Under the pieces are notes generated by a model. That model worked only from the letters and a program-made list of their open reading frames with translations. It was not told the DNA's origin and did not search any database. From Diphasiastrum complanatum (lineage: Eukaryota > Streptophyta > Lycopodiopsida > Lycopodiales > Lycopodiaceae), in the NCBI GenBank assembly GCA_029204225.1, contig CM055104.1, positions 42,653,502-42,717,501 of the forward strand: 64,000 bases of DNA, in the 5' to 3' direction. The position numbers were made by a program, and so were the translations under genes. Positions 34,846-45,159 of this stretch are shown piece after piece. Position 1 is the stretch's first letter. Each line of letters opens with the position of its first letter.

Positions 34846-35634
34846 TCCACATACCTCCATAGTTTGGTTTAAGTCAAAATTTACGGACGTTGTGCTTGGG
34901 AAACTGATCTACGAAAACATGTGACATAGCGACGTTCCTGCTATGGTCTCCAACTTTTTTACTTCAATAGTTTGTTATTAATTTTTCTTACAAGCTGATT
35001 ATTATGTGATATTCTTGTTCCTTTCTACTCCTCAGAATACTTACTATTAAGAAATGTCGAGAAAATTTCTGCCTAAGTGATTTATGGCTCCTCAAATAAC
35101 TTTACGGAGTTTATTTGAGTGGACAATTTTGACTCTTTTACTTCATTTACTTAATTGCTTATGAAAGAGAGGAGTTAGTCAAGATTCCATTTTTTAATCG
35201 ATTAAACGCCATGAGTTCTACTTTCAAAGGTCTTGTGGTGTGTGATGCTCCGAGGCTACTATGATAATTTTCCACTGTGGTGGCCTAGACTTTCATTGAA
35301 GTTGCAATTTTTGGAATTTTTTTTATGGTGGTTAGTTTACTATTTTGATTTTTATTACTAGAAAAATGGGCCAGCTTCCCAAGGTTTACTTTCATAAGCA
35401 TCGATCATGGCCATAAATTTAGATATCCTACTTCTACTTCACCTACGAGATTTCTTATGTGACTCCTTATGTTGTTACAATATATGAGGCTGTTCTACAA
35501 AGTGAGTTACTATTTTGCTTGTACTTTTGAATAGATAATCTGTTCCTTTGTAAAGTTGGTTGTTAAATTACTATGAATCGGCAATGTGCTGGCCAAAACT
35601 TAACTTTAGTTATATGTGTTTAGAGTTACTAAAG
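34846..35634. other. Unassigned spacer between the duplicated blocks
   Basis: AT-rich, no open frame of interest. It may also be derived from the same repeat family, but I cannot align it. Confidence 0.35.
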
Positions 35635-35668
35635 TTAAGTCTTGGCCAATGTGTTGGCCAAGACTTAA
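35635..35668. repeat. Perfect 15-bp inverted repeat, 4-bp loop
   Basis: TTAAGTCTTGGCCAA (35635-35649), loop TGTG, TTGGCCAAGACTTAA (35654-35668). A third related block, GGCCAAAACTTAACTTTAG, lies at 35591-35609, so a local duplication with inversion created it. Confidence 0.9.
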
Positions 35669-35735
35669 TTTTAGTTATGTGTTTAGAGTAACTATAGTGG
35701 ATGGCTGCTTAGTTGTAAGTGCTAGTGTTGAAATT

Positions 35736-36236
35736 CCTTGTTGCAGAAATTCAGTTTTTCACTTATTATCTTGCAATGTAATAGACTACAATGGAATGTT
35801 TACGTTATTTGGATTATTTCATGTGCAGTCTGTTTATATGGATCACGATCATTGTTTTATTTTGGTAGATTGCCTTTGTTGAGGATGCACTTAATGGCAT
35901 GAGGGTGGTGTACTTCTTTCTTATAGAAAACTCCTATGTTGAAATTATACGTAGGTTATACCCAGTTGAAACAAATGGGTTACTATTAACTTATGTGACC
36001 ATTTACCATTTCAATTATGTTCTTTAAGTTGGTCAACATTAGTTTCAAATGTCATAATTCGACATTGATTGGTCTTTCTACCATATTATTTACTAGTGGT
36101 AATGAACAATTTTCTAGTAACTAAAACTAAAGGTAACCGTGTTTGAGTGTTGATGTTTCACTTAGACAATCTTGATTGTTGCTCAGTTTGATGGTTAACT
36201 ACTTACTTAGCTGCAAACCTACCTTTGTGTTGTTTC
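35736..36236 (+). repeat. Duplicated block, copy 2 (empty site)
   Basis: Paralogous to 34107-34845 but without the 232-bp insertion: its GGTAATGAACAATTTT corresponds to the two flanks of the insertion in copy 1. The Copia LTR starts shortly after its end. Confidence 0.85.
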
Positions 36237-36292
36237 TATTGGATTTATCTCTTCTACTTTCCTAAATCCCATGTTAATCTAGTTTCATTGAT

Positions 36293-36658
36293 TGTTGCAT
36301 ATTTACTTGCATTGTCACACAACTCAACTATTGAAGATGAGCAAGAGAAGAGGTCGACATATCGGGTTCTTCCGACTTATCGGGAAGACCCAACTTGGTC
36401 GACTTATCGGAGAAACCTTACCTCTCCGACATATCGGGGAAGTTCGGACTTATCGAACCTCCTCACGCTCACCTTCTATATTGTGCAACTAGCTTGACAA
36501 TGACAATAATCACGATATTGAGTCGGCACTTACTAGTCGCATCTCTAACATGTGAGCTGAAACATAATCTCTCCAACTCTACCAACGATGCATAACGCTA
36601 TCAGTAGTGCATGCACCGAGGGAATTTACGCTTCCAACTTCTCTATTGTTCTCCACCA
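36293..36658 (+). mobile_element. 5' LTR of a Copia element (plus)
   Basis: It ends CTCCACCA at 36658 directly before a perfect primer-binding site. The proposed start is TGTTGCATATTTAC at 36293, giving 366 bp. The start is a guess from the TG rule. U3 carries a set of CGACTTATCGG-type repeats. Confidence 0.7.
36354..36462 (+). repeat. CGAC(T/A)TATCGG repeats in LTR U3
   Basis: The motif (T/C)CGAC(A/T)TATCGG, or a close variant, occurs five times at roughly 20-27 base spacing near 36354, 36373, 36399, 36427 and 36449. Its position in U3 suggests enhancer-like repeats, which is inference. Confidence 0.75.
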
Positions 36659-36670
36659 TGGTATCAGAGC
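36659..36670 (+). promoter_or_regulatory. Primer-binding site (TGGTATCAGAGC)
   Basis: Exact plant Copia consensus complementary to initiator Met-tRNA, directly after the LTR end CA. Confidence 0.95.
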
Positions 36671-36860
36671 TTTGATATCAAAACCTATCTGATTCCTTAG
36701 GTGGTTTTATGTTAGAGCTATTTCTATAGCCTGATAAGCTTTCCAGAGAACTTGATCTTACAGGCCGATAAAATAATTGTTTTCTTGTTCTGTAAGTTGC
36801 TTTAGATTTTCATTCTTAAGTCATTGATAGTCGTTACTATTACTTAGACTAATCTTCCAC

Positions 36861-37613
36861 ATGGATTCCCAAGGGAAATCTAGCTCTATTATGGACAAGC
36901 TTGATGGAGCCAATTACCATCTGTGAGAATTTAAGATGAGAATTGTGCTAATGGCTAAGGAGTTGTATGTCATTGTCATAGGTGCAAAGGCAAGACTCGA
37001 AGCTGACGACGTTGCGATCTTCCGATGGAAGCTAAAGGATGGCAAAGCTTTCAGACACTCAAATCAGCCATGTGTCTGAAGCTCAGACCTCCAAGGAAGT
37101 TTGGGACATTTTGAACACATTGTACAAAGTGCGAGATATAGCTTCTAAGCTACATCTCAGGAAGAAATTTTACTCCTTCAAGATGACGAATGGTGATTCA
37201 CCTACAAATTCAATCACATCAATCAGTTCAAGAACCTGTTGAAGCAAATGGCCATTGTCGGATCTGTCATAAACGATCAAGATTCAGTAATGACACTACT
37301 TTCAAGTTTGTCAAGCTCATACGACAGTTGGGTGATGATCATCACGACACACCCAGAGCTGACTCTTTCAAGAGTCATTGCGATGTTGTTGCAAGAAGAC
37401 ACTCAAAGGAACAAAGCCTCAAGTTTTTTGACTTTTGACTCTCATGCCTTATACACCAACAGAGGCTCAACTAAGCATAAGAAGAAAGGCCTGAAGCCAT
37501 CGAAGCAAAATCAAAAGCAATGCACTATAGAGTGGATGCATGACACAATACAAAAAGCAACAAAAGAGGGACAAAAAATATCAAACGCAGGACACAGCGT
37601 CAAGAGCAGTTGA
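36861..37613 (+). pseudogene. Copia gag, broken
   Basis: Gag forms the virus-like particle. The ATG at 36861 opens MDSQGKSSSIMDKLDGANYH; TGA then replaces the Trp codon of the conserved Y-x-x-W. The frame continues past it as FKMRIVLMAKELY, then after frameshifts as QISHVSEAQTSKEVWDILNT and KQMAIVGSVINDQDSVMTLL, ending in a basic tail (KHKKKGLKPSKQNQKQ). The order is that of a Copia gag up to the zinc knuckle. It starts 190 bases after the primer-binding site, so it belongs to the element with the LTR at 36293. At least one stop and two frameshifts make it inactive. Confidence 0.9.
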
Positions 37614-37629
37614 ATGAGTTAACAAAGAA

Positions 37630-38190
37630 GAAGATGTTCTACAGATAGTGCAAGCATTTCAACCACGAGATCTAAGACTGTTGCATACTACAAGCAAAGA
37701 ACAACAACAAGGGATAGTCGAATCAAGTGGCAAATGTAGCTGCAGAAGTATCATAGCCCATTCAGAAATCGGTTTATGATGCCTTCATGACAAACTATCA
37801 AAAAGCATTGAATGATAGCTCATGGTTTTTTGATTCTAGAGCCACACAACATATGACCAGTTATATTGGTTGTTAACGGTATATTGACCTGGGCGACAAT
37901 AGCACACAAGCTATCAAAGGTGAAGGTATGCTAAGATTGAGCTTTGCCAATAGTCAATGTAAGCTATTTTCAAATGTCCTTCATGTCTTGAATTTGTTGA
38001 CAAATCTGCTCTCTGTAAGCAGAATTACAGATCTAGGACATAAAGTAGAGTTCAAATGTGATCAATGTAAAGTAGTCAATAGGACAGACAAGACTCGAAA
38101 AGAGGCATGGATACTCATATAGATTAAGTCATTGCTTTTCTGCCTATAGGTAGACACTCAGTACTTCTATTGAAATAAATTAAATTTTAG
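37630..38190 (+). pseudogene. Copia zinc knuckle and protease, broken
   Basis: A degenerate CCHC knuckle can be read near 37633-37690 (CKHFNHEI then CC), with stops inside. The protease follows: NDSSWFFDSRATQHMTSYIG, where the catalytic D-S-G is changed to D-S-R, and later LFSNVLHVLNLLTNLLSVSR and ITDLGHKVEF, which normally end the protease. The altered active site alone would inactivate it. Confidence 0.88.
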
Positions 38191-38890
38191 TTTGGCATTA
38201 TAAACTTGGTTACTTGAATCATACTTCTGTACAACAAATGTTTAAGCAATCCATTGTTCTTGATCTTGACTATCTTGATTGGAAAGTCGAGTTACTTGTT
38301 TCTCAAGACTGTCTAGTCGATAAACAGGTCAGAAAACCATTTAGATCAAGCCATCAACATAATGCTAGAGGATTAATAGATGTTGTACATACAAATACCT
38401 GTGGCCCAATGCGAAATCCTTCATTGAAGGATGCAAAGTATTTTATAACTTTTATTGATGAATTTTTCAGAAGGACTATGGCTTATTTTATCAAGAATAA
38501 ATCAAAAGCTTTTAATTGCTTTAGAATCTTCAAGGAGCGTGCAAAGAAAGAGACTGGTATACAGATCAAAGCTATGAGGTCCGACAATGGTGGAGAGTAT
38601 ATCTCTACTGAATTCAGGGAGTACTGCCAGAGCCAAGACATTGAACAACAATTTATCACTCCGTATTCACCTCAGTCTAATGAAGTATTTGGATGCATCT
38701 CTTACGTGTAGATCCCGAAGGAGACAAGGAAGAAATTTGACTTCCAAGGTCTCAAGACCATCCTTATTGGATATACTTCATCTGACAACACCTACAAGCT
38801 GCATGAACCCGATACCCAGCAGATTCTATTCAGCAGGGATATAGTCTTAATCGAGGATCAGTTTATTTTCTACATTGGAAAAAATAATAG
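38190..38890 (+). pseudogene. Copia integrase, internally deleted
   Basis: It starts with the zinc-binding pre-integrase region (HYKLGYLNHTSVQQM), then the catalytic core: VVHTNTCGPM, SLKDAKYFITFIDEF, RSDNGGEYISTEF and ITPYSPQSNEV, which keep the first two Asp. Right after SNEV it jumps to FGCISYV and ILIGYTSSDNTYKLH, the integrase C-terminal region, so about 60 residues including the A-E-R-x-N segment are lost. The element is then cut near 38890 with no RT. The sequence is close to the copies at 10736-11232 and 59850-60437. Confidence 0.9.
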
Positions 38891-39100
38891 TGATCGACTT
38901 ATATGCAATGTTTGGACCTAACAAAGAATCAAATGACTGTAGAACATAGAAGTAAGTTGTTTCTACACTTGATTACAAGTAAGATGGGTTGTTGGTGGGT
39001 CTGGAAAGCATGAACAAGTAACACAAGAGCCCTTATACTGTGCAGGCTATGAAGGAACGAGCAATGTCCTCCACATTGGGGCAGATGGGAAAGCGAAGAA
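38891..39100. other. Junction between Copia and Gypsy relics
   Basis: No domain was recognised in these 210 bases. Homology changes from Copia to Gypsy somewhere inside. Confidence 0.5.
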
Positions 39101-39750
39101 CACAACATCATCCTACCAATTAAGCACAAGAGATTCCAAGATGAGGTAGCAGTGGTAGATGGAGGATTAGGTGTAAATTTGATCTCCACTACTTTGCCAT
39201 CAGAAGTGGGGTCTGCAAGGATTGAAACCAACGAAATTTTTCATCAAATTAGCTAATCAATCCTATGTAAAACCAAAAGTTGTAGTTGACGACATCCTGA
39301 TGAAAATAGCGAGAATGTAGTTTGTAGCCACTTTTGTGGTGATGGACATACCAGAGTCCTCTTCTGCCTACCGTGTTTTACTAGGAAGACCTTGGTTGAG
39401 GATTGCGCAAGTGGTTCACAACTGAGAAACCGAAAAACTGACCTTCGAAAACAGAGAATAGGTTGTAAAGGTCGATCCAACCACATGGGCGATGAAACCG
39501 ATTACACCAAAAGTTGATGACGGATCGTCCACCACTGATCACATAATTGATCGCCCAAGGCAAGCCAAGGGAGGCCATTACGACTCTGAAACAAATATTG
39601 TGAAATGGACAGACACATTGGTAACCGTTGGCTGTATGGCTGGGCATGCTTGTCAACTGGATTCAGATCCAAAACCCAGCACATCTTCACCCAAGTGCTA
39701 TACATTGGACACACCAATCACTTTCAGGGTGAATATGATCAATGTAGCAT
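39101..39750 (+). pseudogene. Tat/Athila-like Gypsy protease region, frameshifted
   Basis: The order of motifs is that of the protease part of a plant Tat/Athila-type Gypsy element: VVDGGLGVNLIS (the D-T/S-G active site appears as D-G-G), then in another frame KLANQSYVKPK, VVVDDILMKIARM, FVVMDIPESSSAYRVLLGRP and WLRIAQVVHN. It continues as a linker to 39750. Several stops and frameshifts are present. It belongs with the RT, RNase H and integrase pieces that follow in the same orientation. Confidence 0.85.
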
Positions 39751-39758
39751 GATTATCA

Positions 39759-40655
39759 GTGGAAGCTATTGAGAACTCTGTGGACGATGATTTATTCCCT
39801 TGGCAACATGCTTTTATCTACAACAAGGAGATTCAGCTGACTAATGAGCAGGTCCTGCAAGATCACTACTATGGAATGAAAAATGTATCAGCTCAGCCAC
39901 TACAGAAATCGACAATGGCTAAAGTTTTCAAGATAAATCAGCCTATAGCTACGATGGATGTTGATATTCACAATCATAAAGGAAATATCGCACCAGTTCC
40001 TAAGAAAAACAACAAGGATGAACCCAACTACATGGGCATGAAAGGAAAAAATGTGTTGGACTCCTTGAAGTCAGTCCGAATGGACCCAGACGCAGCATCA
40101 TCTTTTTCACAGATGACTGATAGCCCAAACGTTACAAGTCGGGCTAAGATCAATATGTTGAAGGAGGAATCCTGCCGAACGCCAATTCACGAGATGCCAG
40201 AAACCTTCAAGTACTATAATTTAGACGACGTAGTAATCATGATGTCGCAAGCTCAAAGAGAACCTAATCAAAATCAAGAACCAATGGAGCAAGTTTTTGA
40301 AGGACCTGCGCGGACGCAACCAATGAATCTAGCTGAACCAGGTGAAGAAGAGAAGATTGTGCGTGTGGGAGAACAGTTAACACCCACTCAATTCAAAAGA
40401 CTACGCTCATTATTGGTGGAATACAAAGACTGTTTCGCTTGGAATTATAGTGATTTGAAGGGTATACCACCAATCACACCATACTCTTGGTGGATGGAGC
40501 AGCCGCTACTACCGGTGCAACCCGAACTTTACAGAATTGATCAAGCAAGAGTTGTAGAAATTGCTAGATGCTGATTTCATGTACGAAATCGAACACACTG
40601 AATGGGTGTTGCCGATAGTCATAGTACCCAAGAAGAATGGCAAAATGCAAATCTG
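39759..40655 (+). pseudogene. Tat-like Gypsy linker and RT N-terminus
   Basis: A 271-codon open frame carries a long linker followed by the start of reverse transcriptase: QLTPTQFKRLRSLLVEYKDC, FAWNYSDLKGI, then a frameshift near 40565 and LLDADFMYEIEHTEWV, PIVIVPKKNGKMQICV. The F-A-W-x-Y-x-D-(M/L)-x-G-I signature is typical of Tat/Athila elements. After ICV the catalytic RT core, including the Y-(V/L)-D-D box, is missing, and the sequence resumes at the thumb at about 40676. The element could not copy itself. Confidence 0.9.
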
Positions 40656-41398
40656 TGTGCACGGCCTACCTCTGAGCACTTATCCAATTTGAAAAAGGTG
40701 ATGAAGAAATGCTGTGAATATCAGATATCTTTGAACCCAGAGAAGTATCAGTTTTGGGTGACACATGGCCTAATTCTTGGCCATATAATATCCAGACACG
40801 AGATTGCCATGGACCTGTCAAATATAAGGATCATTGTCAATCTGCCATTGCCAGGAACGATCCGTGAAATCTATATTTTCATGGGTCACGCTAACTACTA
40901 CCGAATCTTCATTTTAGACTTTGCGGAGTTAGCACGACCAATCTACAAATTCACAATGGAACCACATTGGACAGAGAAAGCCCTACAGGCTTTCCAAAAA
41001 CTTAAAGTTGCATTGGTCTCAGCGATTGGTCCATAGAGTTTCATGTGCATACGGATGCATCAAAGTATGCAATGAGAGCTGTCTTAACACAACCAAGAGA
41101 ACAGAAAAAGGATTTCCCAATCCGATTTGCTAGCTGACAGCTCAGTGATTCAGAGATAAATTATTCGACAACAGAACGAGAGACATTGGCTATGATTTAT
41201 GTGGTTAAGAAATTTCGGCATTATTTGATGGCCACACATTTTGCTTTTTATATAGACCATCAACCCTTGTTTTATTTGGTTAATAAAACTTGCAACACAA
41301 GGAGAATCACTCGTTGGTTACTTCTGTTGTTGGAGTTTGACTTTCAGATAGTAGTTCGCAAGGGAAAGCAACATTATATGGCAGATCATGTGTTGTGA
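40656..41398 (+). pseudogene. Tat-like Gypsy RT thumb and RNase H
   Basis: LSNLKKVMKKCCEYQISLNP, EKYQFWVTHGLILGHIISRH and FMGHANYYRIFILDFAELAR form the RT thumb. DASKYAMRAVLTQPREQKK, then TTERETLAMIYVVKKFRHYL and FYIDHQPLFYLVNK form the RNase H domain, where D-A-S, E and D of the active site can be seen. Stops at about 41036 and in the segment FAS*QLSDSEINYS interrupt it. The region ends with a 36-bp imperfect tandem duplication at 41403-41470. Confidence 0.9.
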
Positions 41399-42150
41399 AT
41401 CAAGGGAAAGGAGATTGCAGCCCTACTTGATGATGATAAAGGGAAAGAAGACTGCAGCCCTACTTGATGATGAGCTACCTGACGTTGCCTTGTTTTACAT
41501 TGACACTATACTTGAATGGGCTGCATATATAGTTGAATATTTAATGTGGGACGAACTGAATAAATCTCTACCCAAGGCAGAACAACGAAAACTGATACTA
41601 AAAATGAGACCTTATCAACTAATTGCCAACCAATTATATCGGAGAGGTCCAGATAGTATTCTTCCACACGAGGCCACCCAAATTATTTCAATTTCACATG
41701 AAGGCATGGGAGGTGGACATTTTGCATTTGACATTATAGTTCGAAATATTCTGCAATCAGGATGTTGGTGGCCAACAATACATAAGGATGTGGATGAATA
41801 TTTGAAGAAATGTGATGTGTGCCAGAGAGCTAGGAGGCCAACAAGGTTGAACTATGATCTTTTACATCCAATTCTAGCTCAAGCACCATTCGAGAAGTGG
41901 GGATTGGACTATATCGGTCCAATTCATTCTGTCATAAGAAGTTCACAAGTTCGATACATTATTGTAGCTACAAATTATCTCACCAAATGGGTAGAAGCCA
42001 AGACATTGCAGATAGCTGATGCTCGAACAACTGCCAAGTTCTTGTATGAAAATATCATTGTGCATTTCAGATGCCCGGTAAAGATAGTAAGTGATTGCAG
42101 AAGCCATTTCCCCGGCGAAGGTTTCTGGCACACAAGAACACAGTTTATGT
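41388..42150 (+). pseudogene. Tat-like Gypsy integrase, 3'-truncated
   Basis: The 254-codon frame holds the integrase zinc finger (HEGMGGGHFAFD ... KKCDVCQRARRPT, H-H-C-C pattern) and the catalytic core with WGLDYIGPI (first Asp) and VKIVSDCRSHF (second Asp; usual text S-D-R-G-x-H-F). It ends before the catalytic Glu. The following DNA at 42170 and beyond belongs to an unrelated minus-strand leader, so the element is truncated here and has no 3' LTR. Confidence 0.92.
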
Positions 42151-42159
42151 AGTTTGGCA

Positions 42160-42916
42160 AGGGTTGAAATCAAGATTTTCTATGATCTGGATAAGATGAA
42201 TGTTCGTCGAACTCAAAAATAGTATTTTACTATAAATAGAATATTTTGCTCGACGAAGGGTTTGGCGAAGAATCCAGAGTAATACTGATGTTTTTGCAAA
42301 AAAGAGACTTTTGGCAAATAATATGACAATATGACAACTGATCCTCTGAAAAAATCTTCTATTTATGATATTATTCTTCGTCGACTTGATAGTAGATAGA
42401 TCTGAATCACACCTATGCACAGTGAATTGGACGAAGGTTCTTTTTTTTTTTTTGTATTTTTAGGATTTTGGTGATCTTTTGGTATTTTTTGATGGTTTTT
42501 CTGATGTTTCTGGAATTTTGTTGGGAAGGATTGTTCACCCTTCAAACTGAAGGTTCTATGATCAAAACCGAAGGTGTCTACAACTCGGCAAAGATTTTTT
42601 GAAAGAGGGCAAAAAGTTATTAGCTTCGATGTTGATTTTTGTCTCCTTTTGACCAAAATCTAGCAGATTTGATCGATTTTTGTTGTTTTTTTTTCTTATA
42701 TCTCAGATTCAAATGGATCTTAACATTGGTGATCTGAATAGCTTTTCCTGTTCCACAATCAAATTAGATTTTAAACAAGCAAATCCACTCAAATCAAGCA
42801 AAATCACTCCCAAACTAATACTAAATGCAGATGTAACACTATTTATGCAACGACAAGATGCCTAATGTAGGCTAACCATCCAACAAACATGCTGCAAACT
42901 GAAAAATTGGTGTAGC
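42160..42916 (-). other. Leader region of a minus-strand Gypsy element
   Basis: It lies downstream, on the minus strand, of the TGGCGCC primer-binding site. No gag was recognised. A Lys/Gln-rich minus-strand frame at 42363-42656 derives from a T-rich tract and is not convincing. Confidence 0.4.
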
Positions 42917-42934
42917 TCCCCGGCGACGGCGCCA
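42917..42934 (-). promoter_or_regulatory. Primer-binding site of Tat/Athila type (TGGCGCCGTCGCCGGGG)
   Basis: The minus strand reads TGGCGCCGTCGCCGGGGA three bases after the LTR end. This GC-rich block is the signature start of Tat/Athila Gypsy internal regions and complements the 3' end of a tRNA other than Met. Confidence 0.9.
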
Positions 42935-42938
42935 AAAT

Positions 42939-43681
42939 TGTAGTGGGTTTCTTTTCTTGCCTAACCTCAACCCAAGATCTAAGAAATCTAGCATCAAAGA
43001 GATGAAGTTAGTTGTCACGCATAGATTCGTTTCCATGAGAGCGATATTATAGTTCAAATTTCAGCATGAATGGAAGATTCACATCTAACTCTAACATCCA
43101 TTAACCCTAAGCATTAACACTACATCCGCTAACATTAGATCCACAACAAGATAGCTTACTCTTTCTCTCTTTCCCTTTCTCCCTCATAGAAAGTATAATA
43201 ACATGCAATCTCAATAACAATCAAATCCAACAATTAGCAAAACACAAATAAAGCATGAGAGATGGAGGAAAAGTGATAGAGAGCAAGGACATTCATCAAT
43301 TCATTTCACAAGAGAACCAATTTGCTTTATGGAAATGAAGAAATGAAACATGTGTAGGAACTCGAATTGGTCTCTTTTATAGTAGAGGAGGAACCTGGCC
43401 TCTGAATCCTATTGGTCCATTTCTGCCTCCCTAATTATTCAAATTTAAAAAAGAGTGGGCAACATCCAAATTGGAGGGAAATCCAACTTGATTCACTAAC
43501 TTGACATTTAGGCCCTCCGAAATTTAAAGTCTCGCAAAAAGGCCTAAAGTCCTTTTATTGACTTTCTAATTAAGCAATTAACTATGTGATCATCGGGTTG
43601 GACTTACACACGCAGGGTGACAAATTCCTCTCACTTATTAACTAGGGTTAGGGTTGCCTTGGATCCGCAAACCCTCCAACA
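42939..43681 (-). mobile_element. LTR of Tat/Athila-type Gypsy element (minus), 743 bp
   Basis: On the minus strand it starts TGTTGGAGGGTTTGCGG at 43681 and ends CACTACA at 42939, next to the primer-binding site. A TATA box (TATAAAA) lies about mid-way. It may belong to the same broad lineage as the plus-strand Gypsy pieces at 39101-42150 but faces the other way, so it is a separate insertion. Confidence 0.8.
43375..43381 (-). promoter_or_regulatory. TATA box in Gypsy LTR
   Basis: Minus strand CTACTATAAAAGAGA, 300 bp into the LTR, is a good core promoter position. Confidence 0.65.
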
Positions 43682-43735
43682 ACCGGAGACTTATTCGGGG
43701 GAGAAGAAGGAGAAGAAACTAGAGGTCGTGGAAGA

Positions 43736-44235
43736 CTGGAGTGGAGCAGCTACTTAGGCTTGCATGGAGTTCCAGATGAGAAGAAGATTGAAAGTGTCGT
43801 ATTGTTCTTACGTGGCACGACGTCACATCGTGGTGGTGGGATTTACCGATGAAGTTTACTACTTGGGATGCTTTTGCGGAAGTCTTTAAAAAGCTTTTGT
43901 GATAGCTGATGATGTGTACTACTACCGCAAATTTGTGAATTGCAAAATGGGTAGTAAGAGCTTGGACACTTATATCCAAGAATTTATGGCCCTCTAGAAT
44001 AGAGTGCCATCATTCGATGCGAATTTGGCTCTATGGCAATTTGTTCTAGGTTTGCCTGTCAACTATCAGAACGAATGAAGGAGGAATGTGCTTCAAAGCC
44101 TCGAGAATGCTTTTCGGATTGCAAAAGCATATGATTCCATAGTGGTGGCATCCAGGAAGCAGCTTCAACACATTCCAACCACCTTGAAAGCCAAGAAGGG
44201 GAAGAAGCACGGTCCAGACCGAACAAACAAATGCT
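43736..44235 (+). pseudogene. Gypsy (chromovirus-like) gag fragment
   Basis: Translation shows a Retrotrans_gag-type domain: EKKIESVVLFLRGTT, WWWDLPMKFTTWDAFAEVFK, SLDTYIQEFMAL and LWQFVLGLPVNYQNE, then FRIAKAYDSI and a basic KKGKKHG tail. This pattern (W-x-x-F ... F-x-x-x-F ... L) is normal for Gypsy capsid proteins. Frameshifts near 43835 and several stops break it. It continues in order into the protease at 44470, but a piece of RT in the opposite orientation intervenes. Confidence 0.8.
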
Positions 44236-44239
44236 TTGA

Positions 44240-44380
44240 AGTTTCAAAATATTCTGAGGTCTCAGCCAACTGAGTATGGCTTTAACCTTATTTGGGTCCA
44301 TCTTAATCCCATCTGAAGAGATAATGTGACCCAAACAAGAAAAACATTTGTATTTTTTTAACATCGTCCACGTTCCTGAT
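44240..44380 (-). pseudogene. Gypsy RT thumb fragment in opposite orientation
   Basis: On the minus strand CLGHIISSDGIKMDPNKVKA and ILSWLRPQNI are a standard Gypsy RT motif (L-G-H-x-I-S-x-x-G). It is about 140 bp long and sits between plus-strand gag and protease, so it was inserted or inverted there. Confidence 0.8.
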
Positions 44381-44469
44381 TTCAACTGGGCTAATCACCA
44401 ACCTACAATAAATTAGACCAATTGGCGTCGGATCCCCATAAATTGAAGAAAAATAAGTTCAAGAAATCT

Positions 44470-45110
44470 ATCTCGGAAAAAGACTAAGAAAGAGAATCTT
44501 TATTGCGTTTGTAGAACGCATGAATATATGATGAAGTTTTGTTCTGAAAAGAAATTTGCAGCACATACGATCGAGATCCCTGGTGGTAATGACAAAATTT
44601 TGGAAATTAACCTGTCAGATTGTGAGTGTGAATGTTCTTTTAGTAATGCTCATTTTTAGCCTAATGAATTTTTTCATTTAATTGGCACAATTAAAGATCA
44701 AGAAATGAGTATTCTATTAGACAATGGTTCTACTCATACTTTCATTAATTCTCGTCTTGTGCAGAAACTCAGATTGGAAACTGAAGCCAACAATCATAGA
44801 TGCAGAGTTTATCTAGCTTCAGAAGCAGAGTTGGAGACTTGGAACGTGAAAGTGCCAAATCTCCCAGTTTTAATACAAGGACATAGCGAAATAATTAATT
44901 TTCATGTTTTAGACATTGCTCATACTGATTTAATTTTAGGTTAATGGTTATTTAGTAAATCACCTTATCTGACTATTGATTTTGAGAAACATGTTCTCAC
45001 TTTCAAGGAGGATGGTAAGGTAGTTACTTTATTTGGCAGTAATTTTGTACATCCGTCAGATGGGATTTCTATAGTTAATGAAATGGAAACAACTGACTAT
45101 TCACAAATAT
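44470..45110 (+). pseudogene. Gypsy zinc-finger and protease region
   Basis: A Cys-rich remnant (CVCRTHEYMMKFC) precedes the protease. The active site reads ILLDNGSTHTFINSRLV, so the usual D-S-G is D-N-G, followed by RVYLASEAELETWNVKVPNL and DLILG with a stop where the conserved W-L follows. The order and spacing fit Gypsy aspartic protease. Two in-frame stops are visible. Confidence 0.85.
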
Positions 45111-45159
45111 GAAGTTTTTTCAGTATTTGCTATTCCAGTTTTGGATGTTCCTAATAGGT

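Noticed and set aside
42363-42656. Lys/Gln/His-rich minus-strand frame (KFQKHQKNHQKIPKDHQ)
   Set aside because: It arises from a T-rich plus-strand tract in a retroelement leader; low complexity and no family match.
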